Below, in pieces: positions 1-9,720 of a DNA stretch of 64,000 nucleotides. The stretch is taken from the NCBI RefSeq assembly GCF_041080655.1, contig NZ_CP163525.1, positions 682,001 through 746,000 of the forward strand. Direction: 5' to 3'. Both the position numbers and the translations under genes were made by a program. Position 1 is the first letter of the stretch, and each line of letters starts with the position of its first letter. Origin of the DNA: Streptomyces sp. CG4 (lineage in GTDB: Bacteria > Actinomycetota > Actinomycetes > Streptomycetales > Streptomycetaceae). The notes beneath the pieces are model-generated. The model saw only the letters and a list, made by a program, of their open reading frames with translations, did not search any database and had not been told where the DNA came from.

Positions 1-3000
1 GTGGCGACGGTGGCGCCGGCGGCGACCTCGTCGCCCTCGGCCACCGCCAGGGTCACCACGCCGGCGAACGGCGCCGCCACATGACCGGGGTTGGCGCGGT
101 CGGCCTTCTCCGTCACCGGGACGTCCGAGGCCGCGGACCGGTCGCGGACCTGGATGGGGCGCAGTTGGCCGTTGAGCGTGGACATCACGGTGCGCATACC
201 GCGTTCGTCGGCCTCGCCGATCGCCTGCAGTTCGATCAGCAGCCGGACGCCGGGCTCCAGATCGACGGCGTACTCCTTGGCCGGGCGCAGGCCGTAGAAG
301 AAGGCCTTGCTGTCCAGGACGCTAGTGTCGCCGTAGGCCTGCCGGTGGGTGTCGAACTCCCGGGTCGGGGCGGGGAACAGCAGCCGGTTGAGGGTGGCCC
401 GGCGGTCCTTCGCCAGTCCTTCGCGGTCCTCGGCGGACAGTTCGGGCGCGGGCTTGGGCGCCGCCCGGCCCTTCAGCGCCTTGGTGCGGAACGGCTCGGG
501 CCAGCCGCCGGGCGGGGTGCCCAGCTCGCCGCGGAGGAAGCCGATGACCGAGTCGGGGATGTCGAACCGGTCGGGTGTCTCCTCGAAGTTCTCCGGGGAG
601 ACACCGGCGCCGACCAGGTGCAGGGCCAGGTCGCCGACCACCTTCGAGGACGGGGTGACCTTGACCAGGCGGCCGAGGATGCGGTCGGCGGCCGCGTACA
701 TCGCCTCGATGTCCTCGAAGCGGTCGCCGAGGCCGAGCGCGACGGCCTGGGTGCGCAGGTTGGACAGCTGGCCGCCGGGGATCTCGTGGTGGTAGACCCG
801 GCCGGTCGGGGAGGCGAGGCCCGCCTCGAACGGCGCGTAGATCTTCCGCACGCCCTCCCAGTACGGCTCCAAGTCGCCCACGGCCTGCAGGTCGAGGCCG
901 GTGGGACGGTCGGAGTGGTCGGTGGCGGCCACCAGCGCCGACAGTGACGGCTGGGAGGTCGTTCCGGCCATGGAGGCCACCGCGCCGTCCACGGCGTCGG
1001 CGCCGGCCTGGATCGCGGCGAGGTAGGTGGCGAGCTGGCCGCCGGCCGTGTCGTGGGTGTGCAGATGCACGGGCAGGTCGAACTCGCGGCGCAGCGCCGA
1101 GACGAGCTTCGCGGCGGCCGGGGCGCGCAGCAGTCCGGCCATGTCCTTGACGGCGAGGACATGGGCGCCGGCCTCGACGATCTGCTCGGCGAGGCGCAGG
1201 TAGTAGTCGAGGGTGTAGAGCCGCTCCGCCGGGTCGTTCAGGTCGGCGGTGTAGCAGAGGGCGACCTCGGCGATCGCGGTGCCGGTCTCGCGTACGGCCT
1301 CGATGGCGGGGCGCATCTGGCCGACGTCGTTGAGCGCGTCGAAGATGCGGAAGATGTCGATGCCGGTGGCGGCGGCCTCCTGCACGAAGGCGTCGGTCAC
1401 CTCGGTCGGGTACGGGGTGTAGCCGACGGTGTTGCGGCCGCGCAGCAGCATCTGGAGGCAGATGTTGGGCACGGCCTCGCGCAGGGCGGCCAGCCGCTCC
1501 CAGGGGTCCTCGGCGAGGAAGCGCAGCGCCACGTCGTACGTCGCGCCGCCCCAGCACTCCAGGGACAGCAGCTGCGGCAGGGTGCGGGCGACGACCGGGG
1601 CGACGGCGAGGAGGTCCTTGGTGCGCACGCGGGTGGCGAGCAGGGACTGGTGGGCGTCGCGGAAGGTGGTGTCGGTGACGCCGATGGTCGGCGACTCGCG
1701 CAGTCGGCGGGCGAAGCCCTCGGGGCCGAGGTCGACCAGCAACTGGCGGGAACCGGCGGGAGGTTCACCGGCCGGCAGCGGCGGCAGCTTGGTGACCGGG
1801 TCGAGCAGGTCGGGGCGTGCGCCGTGCGGCTTGTTGACCGTGACGTCGGCGAGGTAGGTCAGCAGCTTGGTGCCGCGGTCGGCGGAGGAGCGGGCGGTGA
1901 GCAGGTGCGGGCGCTGCTCGATGAAGGAGGTGGTGACGCGGCCCGCCTGGAAGTCCGGGTCGTCCAGGACCGCTTGCAGGAAGGGGATGTTGGTGGCCAC
2001 GCCGCGGATGCGGAACTCGGCCACGGCACGCCGGGCGCGGCCCACGGCCGCCTTGAAGTCCCGGCCGCGGCAGGTCAGTTTGACCAGCATCGAGTCGAAG
2101 TGCGCGCTGATCTCCGTACCGGCGTGGGTGGTGCCGCCGTCCAGTCGGATGCCGGAGCCGCCCGGGGAGCGGTAGGCGCTGATCCGGCCGGTGTCCGGGC
2201 GGAAGCCGTTGGCGGGGTCCTCGGTGGTGATACGGCACTGCAGGGCGGCGCCGCGCAGGGTGATGGTGTCCTGGGCGAGGCCGAGGTCGGTGAGGGTCTC
2301 GCCGGAGGCGATGCGCAGCTGGGCCTGGACCAGGTCCACGTCCGTGACTTCCTCGGTCACGGTGTGCTCGACCTGGATGCGCGGGTTCATCTCGATGAAG
2401 ACGTGGTTGCCGTCGGGGTCGAGGAGGAACTCCACGGTGCCCGCGTTGCGGTAGCCGATCTCGCGGGCGAAGCGGACGGCGTCGTCGCAGATGCGCTCCC
2501 GTACCTCCGGGTCTAGGTTGGGCGCGGGGGCCAGCTCGATGACCTTCTGGTGGCGGCGCTGGAGCGAGCAGTCGCGTTCGTAGAGGTGGATGACGTTGCC
2601 GGCGCCGTCGGCGAGGATCTGCACCTCGATGTGGCGCGGATCCACGACGGCCTTCTCCAGGAAGACGGTCGGGTCGCCGAACGCGGCGTCGGCCTCGCGG
2701 GAGGCGGCCTCGATGGACTCGCGCAGCTGAGCCGGTTCCGCCACGCGGCGCATACCGCGCCCGCCGCCGCCCGCGACGGCCTTGACGAAGACGGGGAAGC
2801 CGATCTCCTCGGCGGCGCGCACCAGTTCGTCCACGTCGGTGGAGGGCTGGGAGGAGCCGAGCACGGGTACGCCGGCCGCGCGGGCGGCGGCGACCGCGCG
2901 GGCCTTGTTGCCGGTCAGTTCCAGGGTGGCGGCGCTCGGGCCGACGAAGGTGATGCCCGCCTCCTCGCAGGCGCGGGCCAGTTCGGGGTTCTCGGACAGG

Positions 3001-3254
3001 AAGCCGTAGCCCGGGTAGACGGCGTCGGCGCCGGCCCGGCGGGCGGCGCCCACGATCTCCTCGACGGAGAGATAGGCCCGCACCGGGTGCCCCGGCTCGC
3101 CGATCTCGTACGCCTCGTCGGCCTTCAGCCGGTGCAGCGAGTTGCGGTCCTCGTGCGGGAACACGGCGACGGTGCGCGCGCCGAGTTCGTAGCCTGCCCG
3201 GAATGCGCGGATCGCGATCTCTCCACGGTTGGCGACCAGCACCTTGCGGAACAT
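1..3254 (-). CDS. pyc: Pyruvate carboxylase, 3' end outside window
   Basis: Biotin-dependent carboxylation of pyruvate to oxaloacetate, the main anaplerotic reaction; cytosolic homotetramer. The ATG at 3254 opens with MFRKVLVANRGEIAIR, the standard start of the biotin carboxylase domain (about residues 1-450). The carboxyltransferase domain follows (LECWGGATYDVALRFL near residue 565, with the metal-site region around it), then the PYC_OADA region, and at the window edge the start of the biotinyl domain (VTLAVAEGDEVAAGATVA). 1084 codons are present; the family is about 1120-1130 residues, so the biotin-accepting lysine lies just outside. The reading frame is intact throughout. It stands alone, 175 bp from the neighbouring rhomboid-like gene on the same strand. 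Identification is firm; only the C-terminus is unseen. Confidence 0.96.
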   Translation of the reverse strand, partial: MFRKVLVANRGEIAIRAFRAGYELGARTVAVFPHEDRNSLHRLKADEAYEIGEPGHPVRAYLSVEEIVGAARRAGADAVYPGYGFLSENPELARACEEAGITFVGPSAATLELTGNKARAVAAARAAGVPVLGSSQPSTDVDELVRAAEEIGFPVFVKAVAGGGGRGMRRVAEPAQLRESIEAASREADAAFGDPTVFLEKAVVDPRHIEVQILADGAGNVIHLYERDCSLQRRHQKVIELAPAPNLDPEVRERICDDAVRFAREIGYRNAGTVEFLLDPDGNHVFIEMNPRIQVEHTVTEEVTDVDLVQAQLRIASGETLTDLGLAQDTITLRGAALQCRITTEDPANGFRPDTGRISAYRSPGGSGIRLDGGTTHAGTEISAHFDSMLVKLTCRGRDFKAAVGRARRAVAEFRIRGVATNIPFLQAVLDDPDFQAGRVTTSFIEQRPHLLTARSSADRGTKLLTYLADVTVNKPHGARPDLLDPVTKLPPLPAGEPPAGSRQLLVDLGPEGFARRLRESPTIGVTDTTFRDAHQSLLATRVRTKDLLAVAPVVARTLPQLLSLECWGGATYDVALRFLAEDPWERLAALREAVPNICLQMLLRGRNTVGYTPYPTEVTDAFVQEAAATGIDIFRIFDALNDVGQMRPAIEAVRETGTAIAEVALCYTADLNDPAERLYTLDYYLRLAEQIVEAGAHVLAVKDMAGLLRAPAAAKLVSALRREFDLPVHLHTHDTAGGQLATYLAAIQAGADAVDGAVASMAGTTSQPSLSALVAATDHSDRPTGLDLQAVGDLEPYWEGVRKIYAPFEAGLASPTGRVYHHEIPGGQLSNLRTQAVALGLGDRFEDIEAMYAAADRILGRLVKVTPSSKVVGDLALHLVGAGVSPENFEETPDRFDIPDSVIGFLRGELGTPPGGWPEPFRTKALKGRAAPKPAPELSAEDREGLAKDRRATLNRLLFPAPTREFDTHRQAYGDTSVLDSKAFFYGLRPAKEYAVDLEPGVRLLIELQAIGEADERGMRTVMSTLNGQLRPIQVRDRSAASDVPVTEKADRANPGHVAAPFAGVVTLAVAEGDEVAAGATVA

Positions 3255-3428
3255 CCTGGATTCCCTTCAGCTGCCTGCCGGCGACGAACACCATGGTGTC
3301 AGCCACGCCCTGCCGTACCTCGCGGCCACCTTAGGGGGTGCCCGCGCGTGTCGACGTGCGAAAACCATCACATTGACGAGGTGGGGGGCGCCACAGGCGC
3401 GCGCGGCGGGATCAGCGTTCCAGGGACG

Positions 3429-4484
3429 TCATCGCCGCGCCCTGGGCACGCTCGGCGGCCGCCTGAGCACCACGGACGGGGACGGCGCCGGCGGCTCCTG
3501 GGACGCGGCCGCAGGGCTCACCGACGGCCTTTCGGGTACGGCCGCGGGGGTCACCGACGGCTCTTCCGGTGCGGGCGCGGGGAGGACCGGCGGCCCTTCC
3601 GGCGCGGGCGCGGGGAAGATCGGCAGCCCTTCCGGTGCGGGCGCAGGGCTCACCGACAGCCTTTCGGGCGCGGGCACCGGGCTCACCGACAGCCCTCCCG
3701 GCGCGGGCGCGGGGAGCAGCGGTGGTTGCGTGGGCGCGAGCCCTCGCTCGCGGATGCGCAGCAGGATCCGCAGGCGCGCCTGGAATCGTGCGCGGCGGCC
3801 GTGCAGGAGGCCGAGGAGGATCGCCGAGCCCACCGCGATCAGATGTTCGCGGCCGGCCAGGTTGGGGACGGCGATGGACTCCCACACCATCGAGCCGCCG
3901 GTCAGCGTGAACACCACGGGCGCACGTTTGACCACCGCGAGATAGGTGAACAGGCCGACGACGGCCGCGGACGGGCCGGTGTCGAGCACCTTCCCGTACT
4001 GGTGCGGCAGTCCGAACCCCCACCAGCCGGGGCCCAGCGCGATCATCACGCGGGCGGTGAGCGTGCCGGCCACGGTGGTGGCGTAGGCGATCGCCAGGGT
4101 GCGTGCCCGGCCCAGGACGACCTCGGCGAGTGCGAAGGCGAGGAACAGCTGGGTGATGCCCGCCCACACGGGCAGATCGAGCGCCGGGACGTACAGCGAC
4201 ACGGGCGTACGCAGCAGGGAGAGCCACAGCGGCAGATCGGCCCGGACACCGCCGAGCCACTCCACCCACTTGGCCCCGAGCGGGTGCTGGGCGATGTCGT
4301 GGAAGAAGACGACGCCGAACGCGGCGACGAATCCCAGCAGGAGCCCGGACAGCCCGCGACGCATGAGGCGATGTATCGGGTCCACGACGATCGAGTGCCA
4401 CTCGGCCCGCAGGGTGCGCCAGATGAACCGCGCCAGCCGTGCGAGCAGCGAGCGGCACCATGGGATGCGCCCTTCAGTCGTCAT
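3429..4484 (-). CDS. Rhomboid-like integral membrane protein with proline-rich repeat tail
   Basis: About six hydrophobic segments occupy residues 45-240. The short motif DTGPSAAVVG in one segment, and a later REHLIAVGSAILLG segment with a histidine, resemble the serine and histidine positions of actinobacterial rhomboid-like intramembrane proteases, so proteolysis is possible but not proven. From about residue 255 the protein changes to a cytosolic or surface low-complexity tail made of 9-13 residue units such as APAPEGLPV and APERLSVSP, about seven copies. The start ATG at 4484 has no strong ribosome site (the preceding bases read GTGTCTC), so a slightly different start is possible. The gene lies downstream of a 550-bp intergenic stretch and is followed by pyc on the same strand. 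Confidence 0.7.
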   Translation of the reverse strand: MTTEGRIPWCRSLLARLARFIWRTLRAEWHSIVVDPIHRLMRRGLSGLLLGFVAAFGVVFFHDIAQHPLGAKWVEWLGGVRADLPLWLSLLRTPVSLYVPALDLPVWAGITQLFLAFALAEVVLGRARTLAIAYATTVAGTLTARVMIALGPGWWGFGLPHQYGKVLDTGPSAAVVGLFTYLAVVKRAPVVFTLTGGSMVWESIAVPNLAGREHLIAVGSAILLGLLHGRRARFQARLRILLRIRERGLAPTQPPLLPAPAPGGLSVSPVPAPERLSVSPAPAPEGLPIFPAPAPEGPPVLPAPAPEEPSVTPAAVPERPSVSPAAASQEPPAPSPSVVLRRPPSVPRARR

Positions 4485-4938
4485 GAGACACGGCAGCCCG
4501 TCACCTTCGGCTCCGCCGACATGTCCATCGCCCCCTTCACCCCGCTCCGGGCATTCCGGCCGCGGGGCGCTTTTCCGTCATCCGCCCGTTTGAGCAACCA
4601 TCGTATAGATGTACGGATCTTTCCCGGTCGGCCCACCCCTGCGTACGGGGCACGGCGGTCACACCTCGGCCGTCGGTCTCTGCTACGTCATGCGCCCGGT
4701 CCTTCCCCGGTGTCGGCCTCTGTGGCGGTGAGGCCCGATCGGTGACAGTTCAGCGAGCCGGGAGGCGGGCGTCAAGATCCATTGCGGAAGCACAGGGGTG
4801 TGGGAAGACCCACAGGCCGGCGGAGGGCGGAATCCGGGGCCGGGAGGCAACCTCAACACCCTTGGATCCGTCCTCCCTTACAGGCCCCTGTGCAACTCCG
4901 CCGGGAAACTCCTCCTCGGCCATCCGGAGCAGCGCGCC
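4485..4938. other. Intergenic stretch without a recognisable gene
   Basis: Between the divergent membrane-protein and aldo/keto-reductase genes. I see no ORF with convincing codon use or family similarity on either strand. The only recognisable element is the promoter at its right end. Confidence 0.5.
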
Positions 4939-4969
4939 TTGACTTCGAGAGCGCTCCAACTCGTAGCGT
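4939..4969 (+). promoter_or_regulatory. MerR-type promoter of the aldo/keto reductase
   Basis: A -35 element TTGACT (4939-4944) and a -10 element TAGCGT (4964-4969) are separated by exactly 19 bp, the over-long spacer of MerR-family-activated promoters. The spacer carries an imperfect dyad, ACTTCGAG...CTCCAACT, where a MerR dimer would bind. The reductase start codon is 66 bp downstream. No merR-like gene is adjacent, so the activator would be encoded elsewhere. Inference from architecture only. Confidence 0.55.
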
Positions 4970-5034
4970 CGCAGACGTCCGGCCCCGTGCCGTACGACCG
5001 ACCGACGAGTGTGCAGGAAAGGCTGAATCACCAC

Positions 5035-6024
<990 letters not shown>

Positions 6025-6055
6025 GCGCCGTGGGGGGGGAACTGCCGTCCAGCGG

Positions 6056-6127
6056 CTGCGGGTTCGTTGCGGCTGGTCGCGCCCACGCGGCGGTAGCCGC
6101 ATATCAGACAAAGCCCCGCACCCTTCA
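6056..6127 (-). repeat. Streptomyces-type intergenic repeat, copy 1
   Basis: About 72 bp whose reverse complement aligns over its whole length with 42067-42139 in this window. The shared core is a hairpin (ATGCGGCT then CCGCCGCG) flanked by GGG-GCGGGG on one side and ACCCGCA on the other. From memory, near-identical elements are scattered between Streptomyces genes, often after stop codons, as here 31 bp after the reductase. Confidence 0.65.
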
Positions 6128-6589
6128 GGGTGTTGTACGCGCCGCAGTCGCCAGGTCCAGGTCCGTTGTCTCCGGGGCCAGGAAGTGGGAGATCAGGCCG
6201 CCCAGGGCCAGGACCGCAGCGCCGGCCGGCAGGACGAAGCGGGCGCCGAAGTGGTTCAGGCCCATCGGGAGCAGGAAGGTGCCGATGGCCGCGCCGACTC
6301 GGCTCATCGCGCTGGCGAAGCCGACTCCGATACGGTCCACGACCAGGCAGTCGGCGGTGACCCCGGCGACGGCGGTGAAGGAGTGGACGAGCAGCGCGGC
6401 GACCGCGTTGTCGCCCATGTTCAGGGTGTCGAAGACCTGGATCCAGAGGGTGCCGATGGCGAAGCGCCGGCCGGGCGGGAGTTCAGGCTGCCGTCCCCGG
6501 CCGCCGCGCTCGACGCCGCCGCCCTCACGGTCTGACGCCACCGAGTCTTCCCAGGGGCCGCAGGCCATGACGTCCGTCAGGAGCCGCAC
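6125..6589 (-). pseudogene. C-terminal remnant of an MFS transporter
   Basis: The frame ends with a recognisable C-terminal portion of a major-facilitator permease of the metabolite:H+ or sugar type: VGFASAMSRVGAAIGTFLLP followed by a last hydrophobic helix and the usual APETTDL tail. Before it lies another short piece (WIQVFDTLNMGDNAVAALLV) that reads like a different part of such a permease, joined without the intervening helices. The first 35 or so residues are composition noise. At most 120 of the roughly 430 residues expected are present, so no transporter can be made. It abuts the decayed dehydrogenase on the other strand, suggesting that a small catabolic locus was lost here. Confidence 0.65.
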
Positions 6590-6592
6590 CCC

Positions 6593-7393
6593 ATGACCGA
6601 CAGCTTCACCGCCTTTTGAGTCTCGACAGCGTCTACCGGGTCGAGTTCGGTCCGGGCCGGATCGAGTTGTTGCCCGAACTGATCGCGGACACCGTTCGTC
6701 ACCGCGCGTTCGTCGTCACCGACCGGGGACTGCGCGCGGCCGGTGTCGCCGAGCGCGTGCTGAAGAACCTGGACGTGACGGGCGTGGAGTACGCCGTGTA
6801 CGACGAGGCGGCGCCCAACCCGTCCACCGGGAACGTCGACGCGGGCGCCGCCCGGGCCCGTGCCTTCGGTCCGGCGGTGGTCGTCGCGCTCGGCGGCGGC
6901 TCGGTGCTGGACGCCGCGAAGGGGATATCCCTGCCGGTGGGCAATCCGGACGCGGTCGCCGCCGAGGCCGGCCACCTGTGGGAGGGGGCCGACGGGCTGC
7001 CGCTGATCGCCGTACCGGCGACCTCCGGGACCGGCGCGGAGAACAACGGCGTCGGTGTCATCGAGGACGCGGCGGCCTGCCGCAAGGTGTACTCGGGCAC
7101 CCGTCCGTCCAGCCCCGCATCGCCCTGCTCGACCCGGAGCTGACGCTCGGCCTGCCGCCGGCGGCGACGGCCGCGACCGGTATCAACGCGCTCGTGCACG
7201 GCATCGAGTCGCTGGCCTCGCGCGGCGCCAACGCGTTCACTGGACATCAAGCGCCCCCTGCACACGCTGGGCGCCGACCGCGCCCTGCTGCCGGCCATCG
7301 CGGCGGGCGCGGTCGCGGACGCGGTGACGAAGAACGCGCCACGGCTGCCGGAGGAGCGGGAGGTGCTGGGAAATCCTCACGCAGGTGTACTGA
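6593..7393 (+). pseudogene. Decayed iron-containing alcohol dehydrogenase
   Basis: The ATG at 6593 has a good ribosome site (AGGAG) but the frame stops after eight codons; the rest of the protein continues in another frame from about 6616 (SLDSVYRVEFGPGR). The NAD-binding half is clear (VVVALGGGSVLDAAKG, then PLIAVPATSGTGAE). The frame then changes near 7090-7140 (IALLDPELTLGLPP follows in the second frame), and a deletion near 7239 removes the region holding the iron-binding histidines. The C-terminus resumes with LDIKRPLHTLGADRALLPA, and one extra A near 7366 hides the natural end (GILTQVY, stop 7391-7393). At least three frame lesions plus a deletion make this a clear pseudogene of the Fe-ADH/maleylacetate reductase type. 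Confidence 0.85.
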
Positions 7394-7430
7394 ACCGGGG
7401 CGCGACGGCGATGTATTGGTCAGCAGCCTT

Positions 7431-7473
7431 CACTTCACAGGAAGTGTGCGCGAAACAGTCGCCATTTGAATGG
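7431..7473. promoter_or_regulatory. Two short dyads upstream of the phosphatase gene
   Basis: CACTTC-ACAG-GAAGTG (7431-7446) and CCATT-TG-AATGG (7462-7473) are perfect inverted repeats within the 222 bp between the dehydrogenase remnant and the phosphatase at 7616. They could be operators or relics; nothing else supports a function. Confidence 0.25.
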
Positions 7474-7615
7474 TAAGCGATGCCTTTCGGCCATCTGAGC
7501 GAAGGTCAGGCAGTCAGTGTCCGGGGCCCCAGCATGGAAGCCGTATCCGGAATGACCGATTCATCATCTTCCCGTGTGACGTGCGTCGTGTCCTGCCGGG
7601 GAGCACGCTGTAGGA

Positions 7616-8767
7616 ATGAGACCCCGGCTCTGGGCGGTTTCGCGGCAGCCGTGGCAACCCACGCGCGCTCTGCTGTTGCTCCCCGTCACGCTCATCGTGG
7701 TGATCACGGTGGTGGACATGCAGACCCCGTACAGCGTCCACCTCGGTCCGGCCCTGGTGATCGCACCGGCACTCACGCCCTCCATCGCCGGTCCACGGAT
7801 CACGGCGGCCATCGGGGCGCTCGCCCTGGCCGCCCAGATCCTCATCGGGGTCACCCACGGCGGGCTCGGCACCACGAACCACGTCGTGCAGATCATCACC
7901 CTGGCGGTGCTGTCGGTGCTGGTGGTCGTCTACAGCGCCCTGCGCGAGCGCCGACAGGCCCAGCTGGCCCAGGTCCGTACGGTCGCCGAGGCCGCGCAGC
8001 ACGTGCTGATGTGGCCGCTGCCCGAGCAGATCGGGCCGTTGCGGATCGCCTCGCTGTACCTGGCCGCCGAGGACGAGGCGCAGATCGGCGGCGACCTGTA
8101 CGCGGCGACCCGGACCGAAGGCGCGGTGCGCGTCCTGATCGGCGACGTGCGCGGCAAGGGCCTGTCCGCCATCGGCGAGGCCGCCCTGCTGCTCGGTGCG
8201 TTCCGGGAGAGCGCGCACCGGCACATCCCGCTCGCGGAGCTGGCCGCCCAGCTGGAGCAGAGTGTCAGCCGTTACGCTGCGGACCTGGAGCCGCCGGAGG
8301 AGGCGGGCGAGCGGTTCGCCACCGCTCTGCTGGTGGAGATCCCGGACCGGGATCCGGTCACCCTGATGACCAGCTGCGGCCATCCGCCGCCGCTGTTGCT
8401 GAGCCCCGGCAACGTCGTCAACGTGCCGAGCCTGCACCCCTCACCACCGCTCGGGGTGCACGCTCCGACCGAGCACACGCTGGACGTGTTCTCCTTCGAG
8501 CCCGGGGACACCCTGCTTCTCTACACCGACGGCGTGATGGAGGCCAGGGACGCCCGCGGCCGGTTCTATCCGCTGATCGAGCGGGCGGTGCGCTGGACCG
8601 ACGACAGCCCCGAGGCGCTGATGCACCATGTGCGGCGCGATCTGCTCTCCCATGCCGGGGGCCGGCTGGGCGACGACGCCGCGCTCATCGCGTTGCACCG
8701 TACGGCCGTCGAACGGCGCCGCCACCACGGCCGGGGCGCCGACGCGGACACCGTCCGGCACGGGTGA
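7616..8767 (+). CDS. Membrane-anchored SpoIIE-type (PP2C) serine/threonine phosphatase
   Basis: 383 residues. Three or so hydrophobic segments (about 19-34, 43-80, 92-107) anchor the protein; the rest is a cytosolic SpoIIE/PP2C domain. Metal-binding acidic residues are visible at Asp160 (QIGGDLYA) and Asp177 (LIGDVRGKG), together with the later SCGHPPPLLL and LLLYTDGVMEARD blocks and the terminal GDDAALIAL. Proteins of this kind dephosphorylate anti-anti-sigma factors or related partners; no such partner is adjacent. A relatively distant GGGGAG precedes the ATG at 7616. A strong bidirectional terminator follows the gene. Confidence 0.9.
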   Translation: MRPRLWAVSRQPWQPTRALLLLPVTLIVVITVVDMQTPYSVHLGPALVIAPALTPSIAGPRITAAIGALALAAQILIGVTHGGLGTTNHVVQIITLAVLSVLVVVYSALRERRQAQLAQVRTVAEAAQHVLMWPLPEQIGPLRIASLYLAAEDEAQIGGDLYAATRTEGAVRVLIGDVRGKGLSAIGEAALLLGAFRESAHRHIPLAELAAQLEQSVSRYAADLEPPEEAGERFATALLVEIPDRDPVTLMTSCGHPPPLLLSPGNVVNVPSLHPSPPLGVHAPTEHTLDVFSFEPGDTLLLYTDGVMEARDARGRFYPLIERAVRWTDDSPEALMHHVRRDLLSHAGGRLGDDAALIALHRTAVERRRHHGRGADADTVRHG

Positions 8768-8831
8768 GGACACGCTCCAGCCCGGCTCAGGGCGACCGAC
8801 CGCGCGTCGGCCACCCCTGCCCCCCTACGGC

Positions 8832-8876
8832 GGGCGTGCGTCCCGCCCCGAGTGGGGCGGGGCGGGACGCACGCCC
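8832..8876. terminator. Bidirectional terminator between convergent genes
   Basis: A perfect 18-bp inverted repeat (GGGCGTGCGTCCCGCCCC and its complement at 8859-8876) with a 9-nt loop, sitting 65 bp after the phosphatase stop and 4 bp from the stop of the convergent secreted-protein gene. Confidence 0.9.
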
Positions 8877-8879
8877 CGG

Positions 8880-9398
8880 TCAGCGGACCGACTTGAGGTC
8901 GGTGATCTTCAGGGTCTTCAGGCTGGACTGCACGTCGATGGCGCTGACCTCGGCGTGCGGTCCGTCGCCCCAGGTGAGCGTGACACGGCTGGTGGCGTGG
9001 CCCGCACCGGAGCCGATGTACGTCACCTTCCATTTCACCGGCACGTTCTGCGCGAAGAGGATGCCGTCGGCGTGCTCCTTCTTCTCGAAGGCGGCGACCT
9101 TCTCCTGAGCGGCGGCGGAGAGGTAGAAGGCCCGCAGCGCCTTGGCTGCGTCGCCGGCCGACTTGCCGTCGGTCGCCCAGACGGCGTCGATGTAGGCGCC
9201 GTAGAAGTCGGCCACATGCTGGGTCGCGTTGCGCGGGTCGCCCTGCGCGGAGGTCACGGCGGCGGCCCGGGCGGTGTGGCTCGCGGCGGTCCCCGCGAGG
9301 GCCGGCGTGACGGCGGCCAGGGTGAGTCCGCCGGCGAGGGCCACGGCGGTGATCAGAGTCTTGCGGCTGCGGACGGTCTTACGATTGCGAACGGACAT
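8880..9398 (-). CDS. Secreted protein of unknown function
   Basis: 172 residues. A clear Sec signal peptide is present: basic start (MSVRNRKTVRSRKTL), hydrophobic core ITAVALAGGLTLAAVTP and a likely AxA cleavage site near ALAGTA. The mature part is about 135 residues, with a helical segment (HVADFYGAYIDAVWA...ALRAFYLSAAAQEKVAAFEKK) and a beta-rich C-terminal half (VKWKVTYIGSG...VTLTWGDGPHAEV). This looks like a small NTF2-like or related exported fold, which I cannot assign further. Start choice: the ATG at 9398 is 9 nt from GGGGGA, whereas the ATG at 9407 touches that site. Its downstream end is the bidirectional terminator at 8832-8876. Confidence 0.8.
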   Translation of the reverse strand: MSVRNRKTVRSRKTLITAVALAGGLTLAAVTPALAGTAASHTARAAAVTSAQGDPRNATQHVADFYGAYIDAVWATDGKSAGDAAKALRAFYLSAAAQEKVAAFEKKEHADGILFAQNVPVKWKVTYIGSGAGHATSRVTLTWGDGPHAEVSAIDVQSSLKTLKITDLKSVR

Positions 9399-9655
9399 AC
9401 GTCTCATTCCCCCGGTTTCGTAACGACCAGGCCGATCCCGGCCGTCGACGGACTTTAAGAGCGCATTTCCCTCGCACCGGTTCCGCTTCTCTCCGCATTT
9501 TTTTCCACACCATGCGCGGAACATGAGGCAGTCGGAAGGTTGGGCCGAATTCCGGACGGATTCCGGCGCTCTTTCGGTCATTCCGCGTCGGGAGACCCGC
9601 TGGGGTGCGGGCCCTCGACAACCAGGGCGTCGGGCACGAGCCGTACGAAAGAGGC
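9399..9655. other. Intergenic region upstream of the secreted-protein gene
   Basis: Holds the promoter region of the secreted-protein gene (minus strand), including an unusually T-rich run around 9500. Beyond the terminator at 9656-9693 I see no further feature. Confidence 0.4.
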
Positions 9656-9693
9656 GGGGCCGGGGTCCGGGAGGTGGGTCGGACCCCGGCCCC
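9656..9693 (-). terminator. Terminator of the XRE-methyltransferase operon
   Basis: A perfect 14-bp stem, GGGGCCGGGGTCCG pairing with CGGACCCCGGCCCC, with a 10-nt loop, placed 28 bp after the methyltransferase stop codon on the minus strand. Confidence 0.85.
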
Positions 9694-9720
9694 TGGTCTG
9701 TGCGGGCCGGGCGGTGTCTG

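Noticed and set aside
322..1557. Long arginine- and proline-rich open frames on both strands inside the pyc region
   Set aside because: They are shadow frames of the intact pyruvate carboxylase frame, with no family similarity and wrong third-base pattern.
1053..2516. A 487-residue plus-strand frame opposite pyc
   Set aside because: Glycine- and valine-rich shadow of the antisense pyc codons; no ribosome site and no recognisable motif.
2550..4745. A 731-residue plus-strand open frame
   Set aside because: It crosses from pyc into the rhomboid-like gene and the intergenic space and follows neither; it is chance openness in G+C-rich DNA.
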